Below are positions 1-8,461 of a stretch of DNA of 64,000 bases, in pieces (within the stretch, counting starts at the first letter, position 1; every line of letters starts with the position of its first letter). The translations under genes and the position numbers were made by a program. The notes under the pieces are model-generated. The model worked only from the letters and a program-made list of their open reading frames with translations. It ran no database searches and was not told where the DNA came from. Origin of the DNA: Bacteroidota bacterium (GTDB lineage Bacteria > Bacteroidota > Ignavibacteria > Palsa-1295); the NCBI GenBank assembly GCA_021324685.1, contig JAJPIQ010000030.1:35173-99172 (forward strand), given 5' to 3'.

Positions 1-537
1 TTGAACAACATTTGCAATTGCTGAGTAAACGTGGTCGAGGTATTCTGAAGGAACTGGTTCACCATGGGAGCTAATTTCTTCTCTCCATAAGAATATGAGT
101 AGGCATTTTCCGAACTTTTCGAATTCTTCATGACTCAGGATGTCTTTGTCGGATAACAACCCCTCAAGGGTTCCGGTCCTTTGCTCCCCATCTAAAAGAA
201 TATCGACTTCGCAACGGATTGCGGGAGATAGCCTTTTGCCATCCGCATCTAATTCCCATCCTTGCAAAAACCGAATTTTCACAACGCGACACCTTTGGGT
301 ATCCAAACCGTCGGCAGCGCTTACCGACTTTTGCCAGAGTTCTTTTGTCGTAAACGTTCCATCATCGGGAAAGGTCACCACTTTTGGATTTGACTCCTTC
401 TCAAGAATGATATGTGGAACTTGCGATCGCGTGTCACGACGCTTCGCCTCCCGCTCATTAGGATGCGCGGTGGACTTGCGGGGTCTGTGGCGCTTTGCAG
501 GCTTCAACCTCGCCTCAGATTGCGGTCGTTTCGTCAT
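1..537 (-). CDS. Hypothetical protein of the integrated element, 3' end outside window
   Basis: Reading the minus strand from an ATG at 537 gives 179 codons without a stop, up to the left edge, so the gene is cut by the window. The product starts with a very basic stretch (MTKRPQSEARLKPAKRHR) rich in Lys, Arg and Pro over about 40 residues. A mixed-charge globular part follows, containing TFTTKELWQKS and later a hydrophobic CLLIFLW segment. I do not recognise a family. The start lies inside the last codons of the upstream integrase (23-nt overlap), which suggests co-transcription and possibly translational coupling. It is probably cargo or a regulator of the element. No plus-strand reading of this stretch looks protein-like. 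Confidence 0.6.
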   Translation of the reverse strand, partial: MTKRPQSEARLKPAKRHRPRKSTAHPNEREAKRRDTRSQVPHIILEKESNPKVVTFPDDGTFTTKELWQKSVSAADGLDTQRCRVVKIRFLQGWELDADGKRLSPAIRCEVDILLDGEQRTGTLEGLLSDKDILSHEEFEKFGKCLLIFLWREEISSHGEPVPSEYLDHVYSAIANVVQ

Positions 538-1609
538 TGCCACTCGAAAAGAAATCGATTTTTGGCAGCACGTCAATTGCTCGCTGCTTCATTGCGTCCG
601 TAAGTTGCACATAAATCTGCGTGTGTCGAATCTCAGTGTGTCCAAGCAACCGGCTCGCAGTAAGAATATCCACCCCGCCTGAGAGCAGAAGTGTCGCGTA
701 AGTTCTTCGAGAAGCGTGAAAACTAATGCGTTTGCCAAGTTTCGCTTTATCGCACCACTCTCTCATTACTTCCCAGGTGCGAATGTCAAGTTCCGGCAAA
801 TGAAAAATCAAAGAATGGGAATTCTTTCGAGCTCCAAGAAGCTGGATGGCTTCGTCCGAAAGCTTTTGCAGCAACGGTTCCCGAGTTTTGCCCTGAATGA
901 TGCGAAGGGCGGGAGTTCCCATGTCCTCAGCAATTTCGCTCCAACGGAGCGCCTTCACGTCGCATAATCGAAGGCCGGTATAACATGCAAAGAGGAAAGC
1001 TCGCCGGACTTCAGCGTCCGGTGAGGGAGCGTTTGCAAGCTTACGAAGTTCCTCCTCTGTTAGGAAGGGACGACGGATGATGCCGCGCTTTGGCGGCTTA
1101 ACGAACACGAAGGGATTTCGAGGGAGTATCCTGTCCCGTACAGATTGATTAAGCGCCGCTTTAATCTTGGCCATGTATGTGAGCGCCGTATTGCCCGATA
1201 CGTGGTCGACCACGTAGTCTTGAAATTGTTGAATCCATTGTTCGTTAATGTGCTTGAAGGGGATACGATCCCCGTTTGCAAAATTTTTCAGATGGTACAA
1301 TGTCGTTCTCCAGCCTCGGTCACGCTTGCGAGTGAGGGATTCGAAATACGCAACAAAATCAGCATCCTTTTTAAAAACAGCTGCGAAGTCGTGTTCGCCG
1401 GAGTCAATTTCAAGCTGCCTGCGGAGCCGAGTCTTTTCGGCAAGCGTGAGTGTTTCTTTCTTCTCATCGCGGTTGCGCGGATCGTAGCTCAAATTTAAGT
1501 ACTCCTTATGCCGCTTACCCTGAATCATATAGTCCAGGTAGAGTCGGATACGGCCCTTCGGCTTGCCCCGTTCGTCGCGCTGGAACTTTTCTCGAAGATT
1601 AACTTTCAT
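515..1609 (-). CDS. Tyrosine recombinase / phage-type integrase
   Basis: Site-specific recombinase that would integrate or excise the element at its attachment site. The start is placed at ATG 1609 (MKVNLREKFQRDERGKPKG); the open frame runs 50 codons further upstream but that part is not protein-like. An N-terminal Arm/SAM-like DNA-binding region is followed by the catalytic domain. Visible catalytic signatures are the first Arg in CYTGLRLCDVKALRW, the H-x-x-R box in SFHASRRTYATLL, LLGHTEI, and the nucleophile Tyr in HTQIYVQL. The length of 364 residues is normal and the core looks intact. The organisation matches Bacteroidota-type mobile-element integrases. The gene points away from a tRNA 3' fragment about 190 nt upstream, the usual placement for an integrase next to its att site. 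The downstream hypothetical gene overlaps its end. Confidence 0.93.
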   Translation of the reverse strand: MKVNLREKFQRDERGKPKGRIRLYLDYMIQGKRHKEYLNLSYDPRNRDEKKETLTLAEKTRLRRQLEIDSGEHDFAAVFKKDADFVAYFESLTRKRDRGWRTTLYHLKNFANGDRIPFKHINEQWIQQFQDYVVDHVSGNTALTYMAKIKAALNQSVRDRILPRNPFVFVKPPKRGIIRRPFLTEEELRKLANAPSPDAEVRRAFLFACYTGLRLCDVKALRWSEIAEDMGTPALRIIQGKTREPLLQKLSDEAIQLLGARKNSHSLIFHLPELDIRTWEVMREWCDKAKLGKRISFHASRRTYATLLLSGGVDILTASRLLGHTEIRHTQIYVQLTDAMKQRAIDVLPKIDFFSSGNDETTAI

Positions 1610-1765
1610 GGCTAAATCGTCCTTTAGATTCCCAAAGTACCTTAAATGCCTGGGGACACTTTCGGGTACACTTTGGGGACATTTTAAGGTATAACTAACC
1701 GACAACCAAGAACAGTTCAAGCGTAATAAAACCGCTGCGGGACTGATCATTTTGTGCATCTACGA

Positions 1766-1773
1766 TATTTTTG
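1766..1773 (+). promoter_or_regulatory. Candidate TAnnTTTG promoter between integrase and tRNA scar
   Basis: TATTTTTG matches the Bacteroidota -7 consensus TAnnTTTG on the plus strand. A transcript starting just after it would run through the tRNA fragment into the hairpin terminator at 1828-1860, giving an RNA of under 90 nt. It may simply be a chance match in AT-rich DNA. Confidence 0.3.
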
Positions 1774-1800
1774 ATTTGTGCGGAATTGTTGAATACGAAT

Positions 1801-1825
1801 ACAGGTTCGAGTCCTGGCGAGGCAG
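1801..1825 (+). other. tRNA 3'-end fragment, probable attachment-site scar
   Basis: The bases read as a T arm (CAGG, loop TTCGAGT, CCTG) followed by a 7-nt acceptor strand CGAGGCA and a discriminator G. No matching 5' half exists: a TGCCTCG-type acceptor and the D and anticodon arms are absent from the preceding sequence. Such 3' fragments are left at one end when an element integrates into a tRNA gene and restores the full gene at the other end. The orientation and the adjacent integrase imply the element lies to the left, with the intact tRNA beyond the window. The tRNA identity cannot be read from the fragment; discriminator G fits Asn, among others. Confidence 0.6.
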
Positions 1826-1827
1826 CG

Positions 1828-1860
1828 AAGTCCGTAAGTTTCAATCACTTACGGACTTTT
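1828..1860 (+). terminator. Rho-independent terminator after tRNA fragment
   Basis: A perfect 12-bp stem (AAGTCCGTAAGT / ACTTACGGACTT) with a 7-nt loop is followed by TTTT. It directly follows the tRNA fragment, so it is probably the original tRNA terminator. A near-copy of the same stem occurs at 3282-3314. Confidence 0.75.
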
Positions 1861-2020
1861 GCATATTTAGGGCAACAATCGGCCAACACAATGGCTCTTT
1901 TTTTAACCCCTGATCGATTGGAGTTTGGCGTTCCTACCGACACCAATAGTTCCAGAGCGAACATGAGACTCTCTAAACCGCGGATTCATCGCCAAGCAAG
2001 TTTGTGTTAATGCACGCAAT

Positions 2021-3193
2021 ATGACATTTGGCAAAGCGATCCGCCATCAGTGGCTTTTAGATGAAGATATAATTTTTCTCAATCACGGTTCTTTCGGAGC
2101 ATGCCCTCGCTCGGTGCTCGATGTTCAGCGCAATTGGCAGGACCGTTTGGAAGCCGAACCCGTTCGCTTCATGACCCGTGAATTGCCGGCGCATCTGGAC
2201 GCTGCTCGAACGGAACTTGCAACTTTCGTCGGCGCTCGCGCGAACGATCTGGTTTTCGTGCAAAACGCCACCGATGGTGCGAATGCCGTTCTTCGTTCTT
2301 TGCTGCCTTCGTTCGAGCCAGGCGGTGAATTGCTGACGACAAGCCACGCCTATCGTGCGATCCGGCAAACGATGCGGTACGTTGCGGGGCTTTGCGGAGC
2401 CCGCGTGGTCGATGCGTCCGTCCCTTTTCCGATCGCGGACCCGGAGGAAGTGATGAAAGCGATCGCTTCCGCCATCACGCCGAAAACAGCGTTGGCGGTG
2501 ATCGACCACATCACAAGTCCGACCGGAGTCATTTTTCCTGTCAAGGACATTATTGCACTATTCAAAGCGCGCGGCATACCAGTCCTCATCGATGGCGCTC
2601 ACACGCCCGGCCAAATTGAACTCAATCTCGATACGCTTGGCGCCGACTATTACATCGGGAATTGTCACAAATGGTTATTTGCACCGAAGGGTGCAGCATT
2701 CCTGTGGGTGGATAAAAAACACCAGGCGAAGCTTCATCCAACCGTCATCTCGCATTTTCTGGGGGAAGGATTCCAATCGGAATTCGGCTGGACCGGCACG
2801 CAGGACCCATCGGCGTTCCTGAGCGTCCCCGCGGGAATCGAGTTCCATCGAACGCTTAGCGCTGCGGGAAGCCGTGCATACACTCGAAAAATGCTCCTGG
2901 ATGCACGAGACAAGATCACCGCCATCCTTGGTGTACCACTGTCCGCACCCGAAGAAATGCTTGCGCAACTATGCGCATTTCCGTTGCCCTACGATCCCGA
3001 AGCAACCGATGAACGCGTGCAGCATTTGCATGACATACTCTTCGACGAATACCGGATCGAAGTGCCGGCCATGAATGCCAATGGAAAGCTTTATGTCCGA
3101 ATTTCCTGCACCGCGTATAACGATGAGTCCGATTTCGACGCTTTGGCCGCAGCGCTGGTCGATCTTCGCAATGCAAGCAAAATTATCGTGTAA
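2021..3193 (+). CDS. Class V aminotransferase, isopenicillin-N-epimerase-like
   Basis: PLP-dependent fold-type I enzyme of the class V aminotransferase group, closest in motifs to the CefD/isopenicillin N epimerase-like branch. The N-terminus shows the family start FLNHGSFGACPRSVLD (about residues 19-34). The cofactor region has VLIDGAHTPGQ (Asp191) and the Schiff-base lysine in YIGNCHKWLFAPKG (Lys217). The 390-residue length is normal. The real substrate is unknown: members include epimerases, cysteine desulfurase-like enzymes and ergothioneine-pathway lyases, and no beta-lactam genes are nearby. It stands alone between two near-identical hairpin terminators, so it is probably monocistronic. 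The ATG start is chosen because the family motif begins 20 residues in. Confidence 0.88.
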   Translation: MTFGKAIRHQWLLDEDIIFLNHGSFGACPRSVLDVQRNWQDRLEAEPVRFMTRELPAHLDAARTELATFVGARANDLVFVQNATDGANAVLRSLLPSFEPGGELLTTSHAYRAIRQTMRYVAGLCGARVVDASVPFPIADPEEVMKAIASAITPKTALAVIDHITSPTGVIFPVKDIIALFKARGIPVLIDGAHTPGQIELNLDTLGADYYIGNCHKWLFAPKGAAFLWVDKKHQAKLHPTVISHFLGEGFQSEFGWTGTQDPSAFLSVPAGIEFHRTLSAAGSRAYTRKMLLDARDKITAILGVPLSAPEEMLAQLCAFPLPYDPEATDERVQHLHDILFDEYRIEVPAMNANGKLYVRISCTAYNDESDFDALAAALVDLRNASKIIV

Positions 3194-3281
3194 GTTCTGG
3201 AACTTTGCGTTTTTATTGCATTGGGCATCTGGTAAAGAGCCTGGAATCATAAAGTCAGATCCAGATTTGAGTCAATAAGCG

Positions 3282-3314
3282 AAAGTCCGTAAGTTTTTAT
3301 AACTTACGGGCTTT
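3282..3314 (+). terminator. Terminator hairpin, near-copy of the one at 1828
   Basis: Stem AAAGTCCGTAAGTT / AACTTACGGGCTTT with loop TTTAT, ending in TTT. It lies 90 nt after the aminotransferase stop and can terminate that gene. The left arm is the same sequence as in the hairpin at 1828-1858. Confidence 0.7.
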
Positions 3315-3414
3315 CCTGCGTTCTTGGAGCTACATCCGGATTCACGCCCGGATCACACCGTGTAATTAATTCAAGAAAGCACGGCCTTGAGGCGAGCTTT
3401 TCCGAACTTTCATT

Positions 3415-5364
3415 CTATTGTTCGTTTCGCATTGTTTCCAATTGGTGCTCGATGCTAAACTCGACTCTGCGGTTCAGTTGTCGTCCCTCCGGAAGATCGT
3501 TCCTGAAACGCGGGTTCTGCAGGCCATGCCCGCTGATCATAAGGTTCGAGGGTAGCGATGTCAGGGAACGGACCGTCGTAGCAGCAGAATTCGCGCGAGC
3601 TTCGGAAAGAACCTGATTATATTCAGGACTTCCCGTCGAATCGCAGTATCCATCGATGCGGACGCCCGTTGCACCGTTACTGATGCTCTCTCCGATCAAC
3701 TCCAACATCTGCCGAGCTCGCAGATTGATGTCGGAACGGTCGAAATCGAACGAAAGCATGGCAAATTTTTCAAGCCGGTCGTGATTGATCGTACGTGCCA
3801 TAATACGCGTATATCCATCGGCGTAGGCACTCTCACCATTCGCATCGGTAACGAGAATCCTGAAATGGACCATTTGTCCATCGAAACTCGATGCATTGGG
3901 AATTTCCTGGACCGCAAACGCCGGTGTTGCACCGCTCCCCGAAAGGAAAGGCGCAATGGGTACGCCTTCCTTGTCGAGCGTGATCGTCCAATTAGAATAC
4001 GCGTGCATCACAGGATCCGGAGTTAATGTAATATCATAGCGGACAGTCGTCCCACCGATCGTCTGCGTATCCCGGCTTTCGATAATAATTGGTGAGCTCA
4101 GGTGAACGTCGTTCGAAGAGAACTCCACTCGGCGATTTTCCTCGCGTCCGGCTTTCGTAAGCGGATTGGTCGGAATCTCCGGTAGATTCCGTTGGTCTAC
4201 GATAATCCTGTTCGGGTTGATACCCCATATATTATGAAGATAATCGGCAACCGCCAGCGCTCTCGCTTTGGAAAGCTCGATGTTATTTCGCTCAACGCCC
4301 GTGTTGCAATTCGTTCCTGTTACCGTGATGACCATGGCCGGATGATCTTTCATTCGTACTCCGATCACGTCGAGGATCTCGTGGTTGGCTTCCAGCGCAT
4401 CCTTTCCCTGAAGCGCGGTTCCAATGCTATATCCGGTGAGGCCATCGTGATTATATCGTGTACTGATGACCGAAGAACCTTCATCGAAGAAAATGTAGGG
4501 AAGGAATGGAATGGAAGCACGTGTATGGGTCGTCTGCTCCGGGGAAATAAGGTCCGCCGTCAGTGTTCCATCCGGCATAACGCCGTGAGCGGTTATGGTC
4601 ACGACCATCGGAGTGGGTTGCGGCGGAGGCGGAGTTCCAGCCGTCCCGAATTTGAGACTTGCTCCACCGGAAATGGTCATAGGATAGATCTTAAATCCAT
4701 TGTTGCTCGCGAAGGATGTGATAGGATAGGTATAAAATACTTCCGGCGTCAGCCAGATCGAGTTTCCTGCATTCATGGGAATATCGTATCCCACGCCTGC
4801 TTTTGCGCCGGCCAAAAACTTTTCGTAGTTTGTCAAATCGCCCGTCGTCCCACCCTGATTGTACGAAATCGATTGAAGCGGGGTGGACAGGTTCGCGCCG
4901 GCCATCACGTGAAGATCGCTGATCGAAAACTTGAATAAGAGATCGGCGCCGAGTTCTCGCAGAGTGAGCGAAAGCGGTTGATTTACCGCATTTGCAGGGA
5001 GCGAGGATGCGCTATTCCATTTCAGGCTATAGTCGTTATAGGCAATGCGTGGAGCGAACATCCAATCCCCGCCGAGTGGAATTTCGGCAAGCATGTGAAA
5101 TTCCGGTTCCCACTGCGAAACGCTGTTCGTGTATCCGAAATTGCCATCGGGGTCGAGGGCAAGCGGCTCTCCCGTGCCCGCCGTTCCCGTGGCCCGTACG
5201 TTATCGTTCGCCGCGCCGCCAAGTCCAAGCGTGAAGGTATGCGGCCACGATACCGCGCCGGTATCCTGGGCGAATGAGAGGATCGGTGTGAGAAACAGCG
5301 ACGCGATCGTAAGCGCGATAAAACGGCCAGAATTGCGGGCCGCTTTTGAAATGTTCCGTATCAT
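3415..5364 (-). CDS. Outer-membrane protein with two OmpA-like domains
   Basis: A probable signal peptide (hydrophobic run near residues 14-32, ending SFAQ) starts a 649-residue protein. An N-terminal beta-barrel-like region (about 35-245) is followed by a Pro-rich break (TPPPPQPTPMV). Two OmpA-type peptidoglycan-binding domains come next: the first around residues 325-425 (ELSKARALAVADYL, ending EENRRVEF), the second around 545-640 (LSFDFDRSDINLRARQML, LSEARANSAATTV, LNRRVEFSIE). Between them is an immunoglobulin-like stretch of about 110 residues. It probably anchors the outer membrane to peptidoglycan. Two OmpA domains in one chain is less common than one. It is monocistronic; the divergent nitroreductase-side region is short. 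Confidence 0.85.
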   Translation of the reverse strand: MIRNISKAARNSGRFIALTIASLFLTPILSFAQDTGAVSWPHTFTLGLGGAANDNVRATGTAGTGEPLALDPDGNFGYTNSVSQWEPEFHMLAEIPLGGDWMFAPRIAYNDYSLKWNSASSLPANAVNQPLSLTLRELGADLLFKFSISDLHVMAGANLSTPLQSISYNQGGTTGDLTNYEKFLAGAKAGVGYDIPMNAGNSIWLTPEVFYTYPITSFASNNGFKIYPMTISGGASLKFGTAGTPPPPQPTPMVVTITAHGVMPDGTLTADLISPEQTTHTRASIPFLPYIFFDEGSSVISTRYNHDGLTGYSIGTALQGKDALEANHEILDVIGVRMKDHPAMVITVTGTNCNTGVERNNIELSKARALAVADYLHNIWGINPNRIIVDQRNLPEIPTNPLTKAGREENRRVEFSSNDVHLSSPIIIESRDTQTIGGTTVRYDITLTPDPVMHAYSNWTITLDKEGVPIAPFLSGSGATPAFAVQEIPNASSFDGQMVHFRILVTDANGESAYADGYTRIMARTINHDRLEKFAMLSFDFDRSDINLRARQMLELIGESISNGATGVRIDGYCDSTGSPEYNQVLSEARANSAATTVRSLTSLPSNLMISGHGLQNPRFRNDLPEGRQLNRRVEFSIEHQLETMRNEQ

Positions 5365-5413
5365 AGAAGTATGAAGTTAGTGTTGTTATTTATGCTCGAC
5401 GGAGCCATCATTA

Positions 5414-6130
5414 CTAAATGCCATGCACACCATATCGATTATGGTACGCAAAATTTTCGACCTCTCTTCGGACACGCAGATAGGAACGCGGTTCCACAGC
5501 ATACCCCATACGGAACGAATATGCGATGTTCAGCGAGTCTGGGATCGCCAACAGGTTTCGAATCGTGCACTCGACCGGTCCATTGCTCAGGAAGCTCACG
5601 ATATGAAAATCAATTCCCAGTTCATTGGCCACGAGCCACATATTTTCCATGACGCACCCAAGGCTCATGATCCCAAGAAGATCGCCATCGGACGCGGGTG
5701 CACGTCGCGTCGGATCGTAAAGCACTATTCCGAGCACGGGAGACGAGCCGAGTTCCAGTCGCAGGAATCCTTCATGGTCGGTCCCTTCAAGATCGGCGGT
5801 TGTGACGTTAGGCTTCCTCCATGCCGCAGGAAACATCGTTCCCAGAACACCTGTCTTTTTCCGCTCCAGTTCTTCTTCTGAAAACGAAAGCTGCTTATAA
5901 TTCTCTTGAACGAAGGTGAGGGAGACGGGAGCTCGGATTGCCGCAATCTGTGCGATCAACTTTTTATCGTCTACGATCACGATTTCGAAATTCTGCATAT
6001 TGTGAGCTGTCGGTGCCCAGCGCGCGGCTTCGAGTATTTTATAAAGATCGATGCTTGGTATCGGTCGGTTCGGATCGAAAATTGCCCGGCTGGAATGCCG
6101 CGACTTAATCAGCCGCAATACGTCTTCCAT
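5414..6130 (-). CDS. Nitroreductase-family FMN oxidoreductase
   Basis: A 238-residue protein with the nitroreductase start IKSRHSSRAIFDPNRPIP (FMN phosphate-binding R-S-R type motif, residues 9-26) and EAARWAPTAHNMQNFEIVIV (residues 34-53). Both are characteristic of FMN-dependent NAD(P)H oxidoreductases. The C-terminal half contains LGCVMENMWLVANELGIDFH, the usual helix before the second FMN contact, and a late RMGYA. The physiological substrate cannot be told from sequence. The gene is only 49 nt upstream of the OmpA gene on the same strand, so the two may share a transcript. Confidence 0.87.
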   Translation of the reverse strand: MEDVLRLIKSRHSSRAIFDPNRPIPSIDLYKILEAARWAPTAHNMQNFEIVIVDDKKLIAQIAAIRAPVSLTFVQENYKQLSFSEEELERKKTGVLGTMFPAAWRKPNVTTADLEGTDHEGFLRLELGSSPVLGIVLYDPTRRAPASDGDLLGIMSLGCVMENMWLVANELGIDFHIVSFLSNGPVECTIRNLLAIPDSLNIAYSFRMGYAVEPRSYLRVRREVENFAYHNRYGVHGI

Positions 6131-6632
6131 CTCTCTTCCCTCAGCGTTATCGTAAACATATCGATGAATTGCGTGCCACAGAAAGGAATGAATCGATTCA
6201 GCGCAAAAAAGCGAGTTTGCGAACGTTGCGCATCATTCTATTGGAAGCATTTCTTGACACGCAATAAACATTTTTTACAACCGGCCAGATGGAAGACCTT
6301 AAGAATAGAGGTTTGATGGCTCGTTTCCTCGGCGTTCGCGCGACGTCAGGTCACGTTGCTTACATATTTTCCATAGCAGTTTTTTATTGGCACAATTGTC
6401 GGGATCATATTTCAGTTGATCCGAAATCCTTCCAGGTTGTTCGGGAAGATTTGGTCACAATCTCCTAACATTCGTAATAAATCTTTACGATGGAATTCGC
6501 GCATAAAAACATCTTAAAGATATATCTTTCGATTCTCGTAATATTTAGCCATAAATTCCGATTTTCTGTATTTTGAAAAGCTCTGGCACAAATATCAGTA
6601 TTTGTGCCTGTTTATTTACGCTCCTGGTATTT
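6131..6632. other. AT-rich intergenic region
   Basis: About 500 nt with much lower G+C than the neighbours and no convincing reading frame on either strand. It should contain the promoter of the minus-strand nitroreductase and that of the small plus-strand gene at 6633. I see no exact TAnnTTTG match well placed for either gene, no tRNA and no strong hairpin. Confidence 0.5.
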
Positions 6633-6938
6633 ATGGTAAATTCAAGAGAACAATTATTAAACTGCTCGTTGCCCGCTCCCCCCCTTGCTCGTTCAGCATC
6701 GATCCAGATACAGTCGATCCGCGAAGAAGCGCAAAAGATTTTTAGGGATTATTCTTTATCGCCGGCCGATACTGCCGAAGCCATACGCCGCTATGTCAGG
6801 ACCGCTCTCGAAAGCGAGAAGCATTTATCTTCACCAACGCTTACGACCGGGGAACTTGCCTTCCGTGTACTCTACTCGATGGATGCAGAAGACGTTCTGA
6901 GATATTCGAAGCCGATAAGTATCGAAGCGGATCGTTAA
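6633..6938 (+). CDS. Small protein of unknown function
   Basis: A small frame of about 101 residues if started at ATG 6633; a TTG at 6573 would add 20 mostly hydrophobic residues. The second half (AIRRYVRTALESEKH, then LTTGELAFRVLYSMDAEDVLRYS) looks folded and has codon use like the neighbours. The pattern of a short helix, TTGELAFRVLYSMD and VLRYS faintly recalls the end of an ATP-cone domain (as in NrdR: IGELVM..L..LD.VAYVRFAS), but this is only a resemblance. No partner gene; it lies 220 nt before the efflux operon. Confidence 0.5.
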   Translation: MVNSREQLLNCSLPAPPLARSASIQIQSIREEAQKIFRDYSLSPADTAEAIRRYVRTALESEKHLSSPTLTTGELAFRVLYSMDAEDVLRYSKPISIEADR

Positions 6939-7158
6939 CGTGATGATCGTTCCATTTTGCGACTCTCCCCGGGAATTGAGGAAGTTTAGTCACAACACGT
7001 TCCCAATTGCCACATAAAAACGGCATGGTAAAAGACCTATCGGTCCCGTAAAGTATTATTACGCATCGAATGCCTTATTTTTCTGCAAATGAGGAATAGA
7101 ATGGATTTCTGCGAGTGGCATACAAATCCATAGGAGAATAAGAAAAGAAGGAATCTGT

Positions 7159-8430
7159 ATGGCAGAAACCAGATCGTTGGAGAAACCTCTCACCGTTACA
7201 ACAGCCCTCCCCGTAAATGGCTCGAACGGCAATTCGCACGAGCGCGAACCTCTTTCGGATATGATCGCGCACGAAGAGATGCGGCAGAAACGAACCCGTA
7301 AGATCCGATGGCTTTTGCTGGCGCTCGTTCCACTCCTTCTGCTCGGTGTTTGGTTCCTTCTTCGACCGAAACCCGTTCCGATGCCTCTCCGATTTCGAAT
7401 GGGGACGGTGACCGACGCCGGCATTGTTCGGGAGGTAAAAGCGACCGGAGATGTGGAAGCCGTCACGACGGTTCAAGTGGGCGCCGAGGTCTCCGGACGT
7501 ATCGCGCAGGTACCGGTCGATTTTAATTCCCCTGTCGAGGTCGGACAAACGTTGGCAAAAATCGATCCCACCCTCTACCAGGCACAATTGGACCAGGCGG
7601 AAGCCGAAGTAATATCGTCGCAACGGGGGCTGGACCAGGCGATTGCGAACCGCGATCATATGGCCCGAGACCTTGACCGCGCAAAACAACTCTATAGCAA
7701 AAATCTCCTTGCCGCATCAGAACTCGATACCGACACCTCGAACCTCCGGGTTGCGAATGAAACCGTCGCGGTTGCACAAGCGGCGGTTAAATCCGCACTT
7801 GGTGCGCGTAACGTCGCCCGCACCAATCTCGCTCATTGCACCATCCGTTCCCAGATTAAGGGCATTGTCGTCACTCGAAATATCGATTCCGGTCAAACGA
7901 TTGCGTCGGTTTTTCAAACGCCGGTCCTTTTTGCGGTCGCAGCCGACCTTAAAAAAATGCAGGTGGTTGCAGCCGTCGATGAAGCCGATATAGGAGAAGT
8001 CGTGGAAGGACAACGGGCAACGTTCACGGTGAACGCCTATCCCAACAGAAAATTCGAAGGGACCGTAACACAGGTCCGGAATTCTCCGACGATTGTCGAG
8101 GACGTTGTAACGTACGGCGCGGTGATCACCGTCGCCAATTCCGATCTTGCGCTCAAGCCGGGCATGACGGCGACGGTGAGCATCGTGACGGGATTCTCGA
8201 AGCGGCCGATTAAAGTTCCTAACGCCGCTCTCCATTTCACGCCCCCGGGCGAGGCCTTCGATTCCGTTCCTGGGGTGTGGACCCTCACCGGTCAACAATT
8301 CCGGCGCTATCATCTTACGCCTGGCATTACGGACGGCGAGTGGACGGAAGTCGCACAGGGTTCCATTCCAGACGGCACAAGCGTCCTTTTAGAACTTACG
8401 CCGGAAGGAAAGAACGTCTATGCTAAGTAA
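7159..8430 (+). CDS. MacA-like periplasmic adaptor (membrane-fusion protein) of an ABC exporter
   Basis: HlyD/MacA-type adaptor of 423 residues. An N-terminal cytoplasmic tail is followed by one membrane anchor (about residues 53-68, WLLLALVPLLLLGVWFLL). The barrel-sandwich first half is GDVEAVTTVQVGAEVSGRI, then comes an alpha-helical hairpin (about 140-220, AQLDQAEAEVISSQRGLDQA and on). The second lipoyl half contains LAHCTIRSQIKGIVVTRNID, followed by beta-barrel and membrane-proximal domains. It would link the inner-membrane MacB-like pump to an outer-membrane channel, which is not in the window. First gene of a tight four-gene operon; its last codons overlap the most upstream possible start of the ATPase gene. 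Confidence 0.9.
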   Translation: MAETRSLEKPLTVTTALPVNGSNGNSHEREPLSDMIAHEEMRQKRTRKIRWLLLALVPLLLLGVWFLLRPKPVPMPLRFRMGTVTDAGIVREVKATGDVEAVTTVQVGAEVSGRIAQVPVDFNSPVEVGQTLAKIDPTLYQAQLDQAEAEVISSQRGLDQAIANRDHMARDLDRAKQLYSKNLLAASELDTDTSNLRVANETVAVAQAAVKSALGARNVARTNLAHCTIRSQIKGIVVTRNIDSGQTIASVFQTPVLFAVAADLKKMQVVAAVDEADIGEVVEGQRATFTVNAYPNRKFEGTVTQVRNSPTIVEDVVTYGAVITVANSDLALKPGMTATVSIVTGFSKRPIKVPNAALHFTPPGEAFDSVPGVWTLTGQQFRRYHLTPGITDGEWTEVAQGSIPDGTSVLLELTPEGKNVYAK

Positions 8431-8461
8431 CGGGCATCGGGGAATACCCTTGCGTGGGCCA

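Noticed and set aside
140..682. 180-codon plus-strand open frame at the left edge
   Set aside because: It is antisense to the partial element gene and the integrase end, and its composition is not protein-like.
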